A stretch of 64,000 bases of DNA from positions 22,013,169 to 22,077,168 of the forward strand of contig CM043785.1 in assembly GCA_023974075.1 (NCBI GenBank), given 5' to 3'. Numbering within the stretch: the stretch's first letter is position 1; every line of letters starts with the position of its first letter. This document shows, piece by piece, positions 34,201 to 51,156 of the stretch. The notes beneath the pieces were generated by a model. That model searched no databases, was not told the origin of the DNA, and was given only the letters and a program-made list of their open reading frames with translations. The stretch comes from Chaenocephalus aceratus (taxonomy: Eukaryota > Chordata > Actinopteri > Perciformes > Channichthyidae). Both the position numbers and the translations under genes were made by a program.

Positions 34201-35464
34201 GCAATGAAAAGTGATGCAAAACTCAATCTGCATCAGAAAATAATAATGTCCTCCTTACTGGGATAAATGTGTGCATTACACCCAAACCATACACTGTTTA
34301 TCCCCCTACGTGGCACCCGTTCTGGGACATGCTACCGCAGCCTCCCGGGTAGAACCAACAGGACTACGCACAGCTTCTTCCCTTCAGCAGTCAGACTGCT
34401 GACAATGAACCCCACGCTGTCCCATACTGCCTAGTTGTTGTCGTGTGTTGTGCTGAAGCGCAATTATCCTTGTACATTACTGTTTTATATACAGTACTGT
34501 ATTCACTGTATTTATTATTATCTGTGTATTTATTCTTATTTATACATTTCCCATCTATTACCTTTATTTTTGTATCATTTATTTTGTACATACTTCTGAT
34601 AATTGTGTATAACTGACTGTTTTGCACCCTGGTTAGACCCTCCTTAATTTTGTTACACTGTGCTTGCATTTTGTAATGACAATAAAGTAATGTAATCTCA
34701 TTACCTGAAGCTCTGAGTTGTCATTTTCTGAAGATTGTGAAACCGACAAACTTTCAGTCTGTGAAAGAGAAACAAAGTAAGTATATATCGCAATATATTT
34801 AATTATACCTTACAACTGCAACAGAAACAATCATCACATTCAAGCTATGGCTGCATACACATAATATAGTAAACAATGATGTCTGGAATGGGAATTGTCT
34901 TGAGATCTTTGAGCAACCACACCTATTGTTGGGTTTTCTGCTTACTATGACGGAGGAGCCATGGTGCCTGCAGTCAATGATTTATGTTTAAACAATGTTG
35001 AGTTCCTATGCTGAATCCCAAAGAGTCAAATATGATATTAGGAAAGTGCGATTCAGAAAAGCACTCACCGAGTTTGAGTCAAGCAAATTTGATTCCGAAA
35101 TGGCACTGAAAAAAATCTGTTGGAGAGAAATAACAGGTCAGTTGATAGTCAAAGATAAATGTGTGTTTTAACTCTCTAATATGTTTTCTTGAATGACTGA
35201 GCCTTCCTGCTCTGCTGTTATTTAGTTATAGTTATTATATAATATACGTATTCTAAGGGTTATAAAGTAAACTCTCTAATTTGTTTGCCATAGATATATT
35301 ATGCATATTCCTTAGTAGAACAAAGAATATATTATGTGCAAAATGTGCATTGAATTGTATATTGTTTTCATCAAAAAGTACGTCTTACACTAATTGTATT
35401 ATTTACTTACTGGGTTGGCAAAAACGGCTCCAATCAGGCAAAACATTACTACGGTACCCCTCAT
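31248..35464 (-). CDS. scpp1: Acidic secretory calcium-binding phosphoprotein (SCPP1-like)
   Basis: Acidic SCPPs are secreted, heavily phosphorylated proteins that bind calcium in bone and dentine matrix. Exons in gene order are 35464-35411, 35116-35069, 34758-34705, 34157-34131, 34007-33960, 33715-33671, 31888-31829 and 31733-31248. All are phase 0, a hallmark of the family, and total 273 codons. The first exon is a signal peptide ([18 protein letters not shown]). Later exons are Ser/Glu-rich ([40 protein letters not shown]) with many S-x-E sites for the FAM20C kinase. The last exon has nine 5-residue repeats such as TSRES and TSSES, an acidic block, then a Cys pair ([12 protein letters not shown]). 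It sits head to head with sparcl1, the family founder. A non-coding exon (35785 to about 35930) and TATA box precede it. The symbol rests on position and composition; it could be another acidic member. Confidence 0.8.
31493..31625 (-). repeat. 15-bp coding minisatellite in the scpp1-like gene
   Basis: Nine tandem 15-bp units, CTGGTGCTCTCACGG-like on the plus strand, encode TS(R/S/H)ES repeats. Unit number is likely to vary between individuals. Confidence 0.9.
32173..32577 (+). CDS. THAP zinc-finger protein of the Kolobok-like element
   Basis: The frame starts [20 protein letters not shown]. It then gives [20 protein letters not shown] and [12 protein letters not shown], which has the C-x4-C and downstream His-Arg spacing of a THAP DNA-binding finger. 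The predicted exon probably ends at a GTAAAT donor near 32519, with later exons missing or not recognised. The role would be binding of the transposon ends. The upstream 32105-32125 palindrome is a likely promoter element. Confidence 0.65.
   Translation: MACNAPVVYITRKRSSSGVDCIAPGCTNGFYTKKEEVHFHRLPLKDEKLLKVQSGCLVQYKTSDLKPGSVPTIFDFSTYAVGNTDRPSTSAAQDNDSVNKREVRATKRVASCRERGKYCSTTRLLAHTIFTDTV
33175..33384 (-). CDS. Second small acidic reading frame of the Kolobok-like element
   Basis: Starting at 33384 on the minus strand, the product begins [18 protein letters not shown] and continues [13 protein letters not shown], then [12 protein letters not shown]. The start codon follows a GTGACGTCAC palindrome at about 33429-33438, as for the THAP gene. 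I do not recognise the domain with confidence. The YEP-containing segment resembles the start of proteins carried by some fish DNA transposons. It may continue through splicing. Confidence 0.4.
   Translation of the reverse strand: MAAMEEFCNEIDVLNDAFDYSSGDDIDVEASTVTRHPMAYVYEPIRSNRVAYDPEKNNNNKNTMLTVSL
34258..34695 (+). mobile_element. LINE 3' end fragment in a scpp1 intron
   Basis: The 5' part translates to the end of a reverse transcriptase-type protein ([18 protein letters not shown]). A long AT-rich 3' UTR follows and ends ATGACAATAAAGTAATGTAAT. The layout fits a 5'-truncated non-LTR element; the clade is uncertain. Confidence 0.65.
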
Positions 35465-35954
35465 TCTGTAACAGACATACAGTATGTGATTAATATTATT
35501 ACACATTTGATTCAATTACATTTGAAATACTTCTTTGTATGTTTCCCAAAAGGAAATTTGGGGCAAGTAAAAAAACCAAATTCACGAAAAGGAAACATTA
35601 ATAAATAATCAATAAACAATGAATACATACTCTAAAATATATATATATATATATAAATAATACAAATGAAAGCAATGGCAGTTTGAAATAATGTTAACCC
35701 ATCGTAATACATCAGCAACGTAAACCTGTAGTTGTATTGCCAGCAAGAAAAAACAGTTATAAAGTATAATATGTGAAAGTGTACCTCTTTGTTTGTTAGT
35801 TGCAGAGCTGCTGAGAGAAATGTTGTCAGTGGTCCTTGTTCAGTGTGTGTAGCTGCAAACAGGAGAACCCAGAGCCTTTTCTGAGCTGGAGAGCTGGTGG
35901 TTGAGGCAGTAAAAGCACAATGTGTGGATATGCTGACGGAAACTCCAAGGATCA

Positions 35955-35965
35955 CTCTATATAAG
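35955..35965 (-). promoter_or_regulatory. TATA box of the scpp1-like gene
   Basis: On the minus strand TTATATAGAGT lies about 30 bp before the inferred start of a non-coding first exon, whose donor AGAG|GTACAC is at 35785. Confidence 0.6.
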
Positions 35966-36436
35966 TAATTAAAACGATTCCATCACTTCCTCCCGGATGT
36001 CTCCTTTCCACACATGAAGGTGTATTTTGTTCCGGTGAAAAAAAACATCCACACACACTGGCAAGATAGTGGTTGCACATACACACCGCAAATACACGCA
36101 CACACAGTTATTTCATTCAGTCACTACAAGTTCTCCACCCCCTCTGAAGTTGTTAGTGAAATATAGTTCAGCGCACTAAAACATAGGTTTGTGGCCTGTT
36201 GAGAAAACAAACTCACCCACTCGGAGAGGAAAGGAGGGCCAGATGGGGTCATGCTTGTTTCCGGTGAGGTGGATGTTTTTCTCTCCTTATACTATCTAGT
36301 CTACAATTAGTTATGTTGGGGAATATTTTCCAAGGCCCATAACTTTGACCCAGTTTATCTGTTCAAACTGTCCTGACTGAGCACACGCACCTCGTAACCT
36401 TGGCTGCTGTGCTCTCAGTGTTCTGTCTCCCTGTTC
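35966..36436. other. Intergenic DNA upstream of the scpp1-like gene
   Basis: No gene or defined repeat is seen. It may hold shared upstream control for the scpp1-like gene. Confidence 0.4.
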
Positions 36437-36700
36437 CTGCCTTTTGGCGTCAGCTGATAGAGGTGTTATGATTCTATGTTCCTGCCTGTTGACGTCAGCT
36501 GATAGAGGTGTTATGGTTCTATGTTCCTGCCTGTTGGCGTCAGCTGATAGAGGTGTTATGGTTCTATGTTCCTGCCTGTTGGCGTCAGCTGATAGAGGTG
36601 TTATGGTTCTATGTTCCTGCCTGTTGGCGTCAGCTGATAGAGGTGTTATGATTCTATGTTCCTGCCTGTTGGCGTCAGCTGATAAAGGTGTTATGATTTT
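36437..36700 (+). repeat. 45-bp minisatellite, about six copies
   Basis: The unit begins CGTCAGCTGATAGAGGTGTT and continues ATGGTTCTATGTTCCTGCCTGTTGG. Copies are nearly identical, differing at one or two bases, so the array is young. The period is a multiple of three and so leaves an open frame, but there is no sign that it is coding. Confidence 0.93.
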
Positions 36701-38697
<1,997 letters not shown>

Positions 38698-39798
38698 CAG
38701 CTTGCCAGTTTATGTAGACAGTGTGAGCGCTGTTTCTAATACAAAAGGACACCTTCACAGGTTCAACACAGACGAGGATTCTCATTTCTCTTGTTACCGC
38801 CAGCCTCAGGTAAAATCCAAATAACTAACATCTTCCATTGATTTGTATGTATATTAGTTAATGATCAAATCTAGATGTGTAACAAAATGCTACTGTTTAC
38901 CAACGTTGTGTTTTTCATTAAGCATAAGCTGCCTTGTTTATACTGGAGATCTGTTATGATAGCCTTTACTTTATATTGAACTTAACTTTGTGTAATGGGA
39001 AGCCCTATTTAATTTTATGTAAAGAGATAGTGACTAGATGTATACTAATAAGCTGTGTATAATAAAGAAACATTAAAAATTAAGCACTCTTACGGTTGTA
39101 TATAACCTATACCTTAAGTGTTGTAAATATTAAGTAAATATAAGTTCTCATGAAAAAATCCTTAAATGATCAAATGTTTTAACTATAATAATGTTATATA
39201 TATTTAAGAATATGATTTAAAATATAAAATGAACGCTGATGTGTTACTTTATTATTGTTAATATTAAATAAAATAGTTTGATTTACCACTTTGGGTGGAT
39301 TTAACCCTGTCTACACCTATTTGGTGTTTAGTGGGCCGAGCCAGAGAGCTATTGTTCTCCTGGACAGACCCATAGTGTCTGTTTTGTTTCCATCCAGAGA
39401 GACAAAAAGTGTGTGGACTAAGTCAACTTTTTTCCAGTCTGGTAGTTTCTGATGTTTACTTTAGCTCTGAATGTGACTTTTGAGAGAGAGGCGCATCTCA
39501 GGCCTGTAACCTTGACAACAGTGGAGGCCATTCCCGCAACTCTGCTCATCATGAAAGTGTTGTCAGGACACACATTCACTCATTCATTTTAACTTTGAGA
39601 GATTTGCCAAGTTCTTGTCTTTGTTTTTGACCGTATAGGAGTCCGATTATATTGTATTGGTTGTTCATAATGTGCTCTGTTTAGGCAGTATTGAGGTTTC
39701 ACCTCGGCAGAAACTCCCAGTAATGTTAATGAGCATATATAAATAAATGTTGTCTCGATTTTTGTCCAATTTATAAACTACTCTTTTCATTGTTTCAG
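38698..39798. other. Upstream region of sparcl1
   Basis: No coding exon is seen. A possible non-coding exon ends at CCTCAG|GTAAAA near 38808, and a TATAAATA is present at about 39737. Neither can be confirmed from sequence. Confidence 0.35.
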
Positions 39799-39800
39799 GT

Positions 39801-44828
<5,028 letters not shown>

Positions 44829-45740
44829 GCTCCACTTTGTACCTCACCTACAACACGAGCCTGTTTAAGCTGCTCCAACAGACTGAAGCATCCATGAACC
44901 TCTGTAACATTAGGAAATCTGACAGATACAGATTGTAGAAACTCCTTTTTATTTCCTGCTACAGAGGGCAAGTGTTGGTGGTAGTTCCTGTTGTCCTGTG
45001 TAAAGCTAAGCTTGGACATTTGGATATTTTTTCTGTAATTTAGACTGTGCAGCTAGAATCATTATATTATAATATAAGAAACTGTTTCATTTAGCTGGTT
45101 TTATCCAGAAAGGTATTTCTCATGCATTCCAAATTGGGGAAAAGTTTACATCAGCTCATTATTAGAAAAGTTGTTGTACATAGTACCAGGCTTCAAAATA
45201 ATAACTGTGGTTTGTATGTAAGAGTGATTTAGTAAATATTTACTCTTTAAATCAAGATAATATAACCTTGTGTTACAAAATGTAAAAAAAAATCTTGTGT
45301 TTCTTATCTTAGTAGCTAAATGCTGTAAATGTTTGTCTTTGCATTCACGTTTCATTGTAGATCTAAGTAAAGCTTTATTGACAACTGAGGACTTGAATAG
45401 TTCAGTGCACACGTTTTTAATGATGACTTTGTTTACACTCGTGTAATAAAGTTATAGCATTATATTGGTTGGGATGTATCAGTTTATACTTTAATACCAT
45501 GTTTTTTTCACCGATCAATACCCCAATGCCACCATGACATGAACATATGACCATGGCAACAATCGTTTTAGAAATGCAAGTCACTGATAACTGGTTGAGT
45601 TTGGCCACTTAACCCTTAATAATGGCCCTCTGTAAGGTAACAAAGCAAAAAATAGCCTGCAGCATGGTCATGATGATTACAGTGACTTGTTGTTTTGAGA
45701 TAAAGGGCTGGACCTTTGTTAGTGATCACTGAATCTGACA
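44829..45740. other. sparcl1 3' UTR and intergenic DNA
   Basis: Probably mostly the sparcl1 3' UTR, with AATAAA at about 45446. No further gene is seen. Confidence 0.5.
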
Positions 45741-45745
45741 CTCTC

Positions 45746-45753
45746 TATATAAG
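45746..45753 (+). promoter_or_regulatory. TATA box of the single-exon secreted gene
   Basis: TATATAAG lies about 63 bp before the start codon at 45809, leaving room for a short 5' UTR and no upstream exon. Confidence 0.65.
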
Positions 45754-45808
45754 CACAGAGAGAAGCAGCTCTGTACCTGTCGCCTGTCTGCTGTGACTGA
45801 GATTAAAC

Positions 45809-46456
45809 ATGTTCTGCACACTGGGGGTTCTCTTCTACACCTTTGCTCTTGTGGTGGAGGGTGGTGTGTCTTCAGGGAGTGCTGAGGCCCTTGCCAATGT
45901 GGGAGTGAATAACAATAGAGCAGCATCTGGCAACAATGCCAACACTGGGGGTCCAAATGGGATCCCACTAAACGGTGCGCCCCTTGTGGGACACTTAGTC
46001 CAACTTGGTGGCTCCTTTTTTATCCAGCCAGTCAGCAACCAAGTAGGTCAGCCTCCTCTGCAGCAGCTGATTCCCATCGGAGCTCTCCAACAAGGTGGAG
46101 CATTCCTTGTGGGGCAGGGAGGCGCTGGTGCCAATGTGAATCCACAGGGGCAGTTGACTCAGGTTGCTGGGGGTGGGCCGGTCACATTGTTTGCCGTGCT
46201 GCCGCAGAGAAATGCTGGAGGACTCCCACAGGGCTCTCTGTTGACTCCCGGCCAGGTGCAGCTGATCTCATTGGCCGGGCTGAACAACCAGCCACAACCG
46301 GGTGTCGCTGGTGGGAGGGCGGCTGGAGGAGTGAGGTTTCAGCGGTCAGTTGCAGCTCGCCTCAGGAGGACACAGCCTCCCGTGATGAAGGTGGTGGCAG
46401 TCGATGAAGATGAAGAATGCTCTGGGACAGATTTGGAGGAGAAGCAAGCCAAATGA
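45809..46456 (+). CDS. Single-exon secreted Gly/Gln-rich protein in the SCPP cluster
   Basis: I do not recognise the gene. The 215-residue product starts with a likely signal peptide (MFCTLGVLFYTFALVVEGG). A Gly/Asn/Gln/Pro-rich body follows, with hydrophobic patches (LVGHLVQLGGSFFIQPVSNQ, QQLIPIGALQQGGAFLVGQG). A basic stretch (RFQRSVAARLRRTQ) precedes an acidic tail (VDEDEECSGTDLEE). Its composition and place between sparcl1 and other SCPP genes suggest a P/Q-rich SCPP acting in enameloid, scale or tooth matrix. Odd points: a lone exon with a TATA box close upstream and AATAAA at 46545, whereas SCPP genes normally split the signal peptide from the body. It could be a retrocopy or an intron-loss member. 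Confidence 0.7.
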   Translation: MFCTLGVLFYTFALVVEGGVSSGSAEALANVGVNNNRAASGNNANTGGPNGIPLNGAPLVGHLVQLGGSFFIQPVSNQVGQPPLQQLIPIGALQQGGAFLVGQGGAGANVNPQGQLTQVAGGGPVTLFAVLPQRNAGGLPQGSLLTPGQVQLISLAGLNNQPQPGVAGGRAAGGVRFQRSVAARLRRTQPPVMKVVAVDEDEECSGTDLEEKQAK

Positions 46457-47341
46457 GACAGCTGTCAGCAATATGTCATGATTCATTCCCTTAATCCTGC
46501 TCATTCTTGAATGTTATAAATCATTGTCCTCATAACTAATAACCAATAAATGATGGAAGTCAATTGCTGAATCTTTCTTGAGTCGAAGTTCCAACATATC
46601 AATAAAATACATGTTTGTTTTCAGATTACCATGGAGCCCAAAATATGTCTGTCAAAGTGTACTTGAGCAAAAAAAACTGAACAACATCAACCAGCCTCAT
46701 GGGTGTGTTTCCTGTTATTTTTACGTATGAGACTGGTAATATGCGCACATTTCTATTTGCTACTTGCAAACTACTTGCTACATGGTGATTAAGGTCTCTA
46801 AAAAGGAATACCATTCTCGGCATATTACTCGAGTCTTGGCAGAACAGACTCTTGTTTATTGAATCCTGTCTGTGAACTATGAAAAATAAATTCTTATTAA
46901 ATTTATAAATCTTACATATTTACATAATAACATTGGGAAATACTATTTCTCTCAACATTAAACTACAAAAATGAAAAACTGTTACTTCATTTGAACTACA
47001 TGACAGTGTGTAATTAGCACAAAGCTCCAGACCAGACTTCCACAGAGGGTGTTTACCTGGTCGGCTGCGGGCTGCCCAGACAGCAGAAAAAGCAAAAAAA
47101 CGTTCCCAGACAGCCTCAGTATGTGACAACATATCCAGCCAACCACACTGGGGATGCATTTAACGTCCCTAAACATCTTGAGAAAATATGCTGATGAAAC
47201 ATGAAAAATATCTGCAACTTATATGAGCAAGAATGGAGTGTTTACAAATGAACGCTGTCTGTAGGGTGTGATGGTTTTGCCTACAGTGCCAGAGGGGGTA
47301 TCAGCTGGCCTCCCAGAATATTGTTGTAATGTAAATCTGCT
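46457..47341. other. 3' UTR and intergenic DNA
   Basis: AATAAA at 46545 probably ends the preceding transcript. A minus-strand hydrophobic frame near 47060-47176 was considered and rejected (see rejected items). No other gene. Confidence 0.45.
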
Positions 47342-47345
47342 TTGA

Positions 47346-48457
47346 GGTCCTCTTATAAAGAGAGCCCGTTTCACTCAGAACAGTACGTTCTCTTTTGGAG
47401 CGCTGAGCTTCAGCCTGCAATGTTCAAAACAAGAGATAAAGCCAGAAATCTAGGTGTAGTCATGGACTCTGACCTGAGTTTCAACAGTCACATTAAAACA
47501 GTTACTAAATCAGCCTACTATCACCTAAAGAACATATCTAGGATTAAAAGACGAATGTCACAGCAGGATTTGGAAAAACGTGTCCATGCTTTTATCTTCA
47601 GTAAACTCGATTACTGCAATGGTGTCTTCACAGGTCTCACTAAAAAATATATTAGAAAGCTGCAGCTGATTCAGAACGCCGCTGCTCGAGTCCTCACTAA
47701 CACTAAGAAAGTGGATCACATCACTCCTGTTCTGAAGTCTTTACACTGGCTTCCTGTGTGTCAAAGAATAGATTTAAAAAATACTGCTGCTGGTTTATAA
47801 AGCACTGAATGGTTTAGGCCCAACATACATTTCTGACCTCCTGCTAAACTATGAACCATCCAGATCTCTCAGGTCTTCAGGGACTGGTCAGCTTTCTGTC
47901 CCCAGAGTCAGAACTAAACATGGTAAAGCAGCGTTCAGTTGTTATGCTCCAAATATCTGGAACAAACTCCCAGAAACCCTGCAGGTCCGCTGCAACTCTG
48001 ACTACTTTTAAATCCAGGCTGAAGACTTTTCTTTTTGTGACTGCTTTTAATTGAAACTGAGTGGTTGTGTTTCCTTTTTGGTTAATGAACATTTGGGGCT
48101 AGTAACCCCAGGGAATCAGTGTCTGGGGACTTCGTCCTGGCTGATGTTCTCTGTGTATGCTGCTCGGGACGTATGTGCCATACAAGTGTACACAGCTCAT
48201 GTTCAGGGAAACCTTAGAAGGGCATCAGTAAAGTGGAACTTCTGTGTGAACTATTCATATCTTAAACTGCACTATCACTTTTTATTCATGTACTTTTTAT
48301 TCATGTATTTTTTCTTTTAATGTTTCTTTTATTATCTTTTCTTTTTAATGACTGTTTTTAAATGCCTTTGTCTGAATGTCTTTCATTTTTGTAAAGCACC
48401 TTGAATTGCCTTGTGTTGAAAGGTGCTATATAAATAAACTTGCCTTGCCTTGCCTTT
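47346..48457 (+). mobile_element. L2-type LINE, 3' end fragment
   Basis: The reading frames encode the RT C-terminus typical of fish L2 elements: RNLGVVMDSDLSFNSHIK, KRVHAFIFSKLDYCNGVF, KKYIRKLQLIQNAAARVL and ITPVLKSLHWLPV. After a frameshift near 47780 they continue to RSAATLTTFKSRLKTFLFV. The 3' end is GGTGCTATATAAATAAACTT followed by TGCCT repeats, the expected L2 tail. It is 5'-truncated and inactive. Confidence 0.9.
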
Positions 48458-49154
48458 GGAGGAGACGTCATGCTTGCAAGTATAAAGGTCTTTATTGCCT
48501 TTAATACGAATATTGTGTTGCTGTATGTTTGTTACCTAACTGATTATTCTCTCTAGACCACAGCTGATTCTAAAGCTGCGACGACAGACATGACTAGTAT
48601 TTAATCATTGGATTTTATTATAGATATTTGCACAGACATTAAAAAACACAGAAGTTGTTATTCTTAGCTGTGTTCCTGATGTCGCAATAATCCTCTGATA
48701 AACAGCATGCTGCTTTGAGGGTATATTTCTTAATTACATATAGCATACAGTCACATTTTTTCTAATTTCTCAATAAAATCAGTTAAAGATGATGTCAGTT
48801 GTTTGCCTGCTGTGACAATTACCCACAACATTTTGATGGTTCATGGTGGATTTTGGTCAGTGGCTTTCAGAAACCCCCACAAAACCTTTCTAAGACAATG
48901 AATCACTCTGTTATTGTTTGCGGTCACTCAGCTGTGTGGAGAACAATGTTAAATGGTTGAAGTGAATGGTGAAGTGACTTGAAAATAAGTAGCTCACTGT
49001 TACATTCTTTAAATTAAGCTTTGCAGAAAAAACATAATGTCATATCACAAGGTATGTGACACACAGGTGACAAATATTGGTTATGAACAAGTCAGTGTTC
49101 TCCTTTCTAATTGGCTCATAATAATCTCGCGGACTGATAAAAGGTGCTCTAAAT
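48458..49154. other. Intergenic DNA and promoter of the next SCPP gene
   Basis: No gene is seen. A non-coding first exon probably lies at about 49155-49208 (donor AAAG|GTATGT), with a GATAAAAG TATA-like box at about 49136. Confidence 0.45.
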
Positions 49155-49379
49155 TCAGAGAGCAACTATAGTCCTCCTTGGCACATAACATTTCAGAGGA
49201 AAAAAAAGGTATGTATTGCACTCTTGAGATTTTATAACAATGTGGTCCCAATGTGTGGGAACAATCCCACATGAAAATACAAAAGTATTCATGTTCCAAC
49301 TAATATTTTACAAAAATATTAGTTTTTAATGAGTTTAATGCCCTTATTCTGGTATTTTTCTTACGTCTCAGACTGCAAA

Positions 49380-51156
49380 ATGAAGCTTCTTCTCCTTACA
49401 ACATTTGTTGCAACCATCTGCTGTGTGAGTACAATCCATATATGAATCTATGTATCAATCTAACATACAAAGCAGTGCTTGTAACTATTGTTTCTTTACA
49501 AAAAGCAGGTCAATGCAGGCAAGGTAAGAAAAACGTATAATTTATGTGTCATTATTGCCATTCTCCAAAATAAGATTGTATTATTAAGAATGCGCTTTCT
49601 CCCCCTCACACAGACAAAGAAGTTGTTGGCAGCTATGCTTGGTATGAACCCTGGGATGATGGCTGGTATGAACCCTGGGATGATGGCAGGTATGAACCCT
49701 GGGATGATGGCAGGTATGAACCCTGGGATGATGGCAGGTATGAACCCTGGGATGATGGCTGGTATGAACCCTGGGATGATGGCAGGTATGAACCCTGGGA
49801 TGATGGCAGGTATGAACCCTGGGCTGTTGGCTGGAGGAATGGCAAACGGAGTGGTGAACCCCCGGTTAATGGCTGGAGGCCTGAACCCTGCCATGGTAGC
49901 TGGTGGAGGGGCAGGTTACATCGGGCAGCCGCAGTTCGTCCAGGTGAGTCTTTCAAGCGGCCATTGATCATCTCAGTTCCACAGCAAAGAAAATTACCAA
50001 ATACAATTCAAAATTCATAAGAAGAGTCAGTGACTTAGATGTTATTTAAAATGTGTATTATATCCTTGCCTTAATCTGGGTGTTAGTAGCTGACTGGAAA
50101 GATCAAAACTTGGTGTCAAAACAATAAAAAAGACAAATGTGGCATTGTAACAAAAAAGTTTAATATATAATACAAAACATATCCAGTACATGCATGGTAC
50201 AACAATACATTTGGTAACAATTATTTGTTTCGTTTGATCTCTTACTGTAACTAAACCACAAGTTGGCATTGGTGGAATTCAGAATTCATGTAATGCATTC
50301 AGTTACAATATGACCATATTTACAAATATCTGATCTGATCCACCATTAGCAACACTTAAACACAAACACCCCAACATGAACAATCACATCTTTCTCCCTC
50401 TCTTGTAGTTTGCTCAACGAGTTCCTGCTTTTGCTGCTCCAGCCCCTATTGCCAATGTGTACGCTGTCCCTGCAGTCAATGGGGTTAGTGTTGCAAATAC
50501 AGTAATTGTATAACAACACACTTGATATTGTTTCGGGCTTTATAGTACCACAAAAAACAACAACATTGATTTATGTCTTTCCTTACTGGCAGTTTCCCTT
50601 CATGGGAGTGCCTCAAGGGGCACAAATGAATCCTCCTCAGCAGCCTCAGATGGTAATCAATCTTGTTTTCATCCCATCACAACACACTTTATTACTGGTT
50701 ACATGATTTTTTGATGACAATAAAACAAACCAATTGGATAACAAAACCTTGCTGCCTTTATTTAGGGGGTCCCAGGTGGTGCCATGCAACAGCAGGTTCC
50801 CCTTCAGGCTGATCCATTCAGAAGATTCAGGGTAGTTACAAAATGAACTGTGCCTCGATGTGAATACTGACGAAAGCTGCTCTGGCTAACTGTTGTTTTT
50901 TCACTCTCCAGCGTCAGAATATGAAACAAGACAACACCTTGAAGGCCACTGTGGATACCCAGGTAATATTATGCAGTTTACAAGAAAAAGTAATAGATCT
51001 AGGTGGATAACATCATCAACACTCTCTGGTATCATTGCTTCTCTTTTTTAGATGTTTCATTTATTCACTCTTTGTTCATTTCCTCAGATTCCAGCTCCCA
51101 TTGAAGCTACTACAACCACTCCCTGTGAGGGGGGAGTTCGTCATGAAGATTATTAA
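49380..51156 (+). CDS. P/Q-rich SCPP gene with Met-Asn-Pro-Gly repeats
   Basis: This is a secreted SCPP-type protein; I cannot assign the family number. Exons are 49380-49424, 49509-49523, 49614-49943, 50409-50483, 50593-50652, 50766-50831, 50912-50962 and 51088-51156, all phase 0, 236 codons. The signal peptide is MKLLLLTTFVATICCVNAG. Exon 3 holds eight copies of an 8-residue unit (GMNPGMMA). Later exons are Ala/Pro/Gln-rich (FAQRVPAFAAPAPIANVYAV, MNPPQQPQM, MQQQVPLQADP). FRRFRRQ fits a furin-type cleavage site (R-x-R-R). The C-terminus is Thr-rich and acidic (ATTTTPCEGGVRHEDY). Phase-0 introns and the split signal peptide fit the cluster, so a role in tooth or scale surface matrix is inferred. 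Confidence 0.88.
49641..49832 (+). repeat. 24-bp coding minisatellite
   Basis: Eight tandem units, ATGAACCCTGGGATGATGGC plus GGGT/TGGT, differ by single bases. They encode MNPGMMAG repeats within the preceding SCPP gene. Confidence 0.95.

Noticed and set aside
46982..47176. Minus-strand hydrophobic frame (LSGNVFLLFLLSGQPAADQ) followed by CAG|GTAAAC, like a signal-peptide exon
   Set aside because: No plausible downstream exon on the minus strand and no TATA box, so not supported as a gene.
47346..48054. Host gene with a reverse-transcriptase-like domain
   Set aside because: Frameshifted, 5'-truncated and ending in a typical L2 tail, so it is a LINE fragment.
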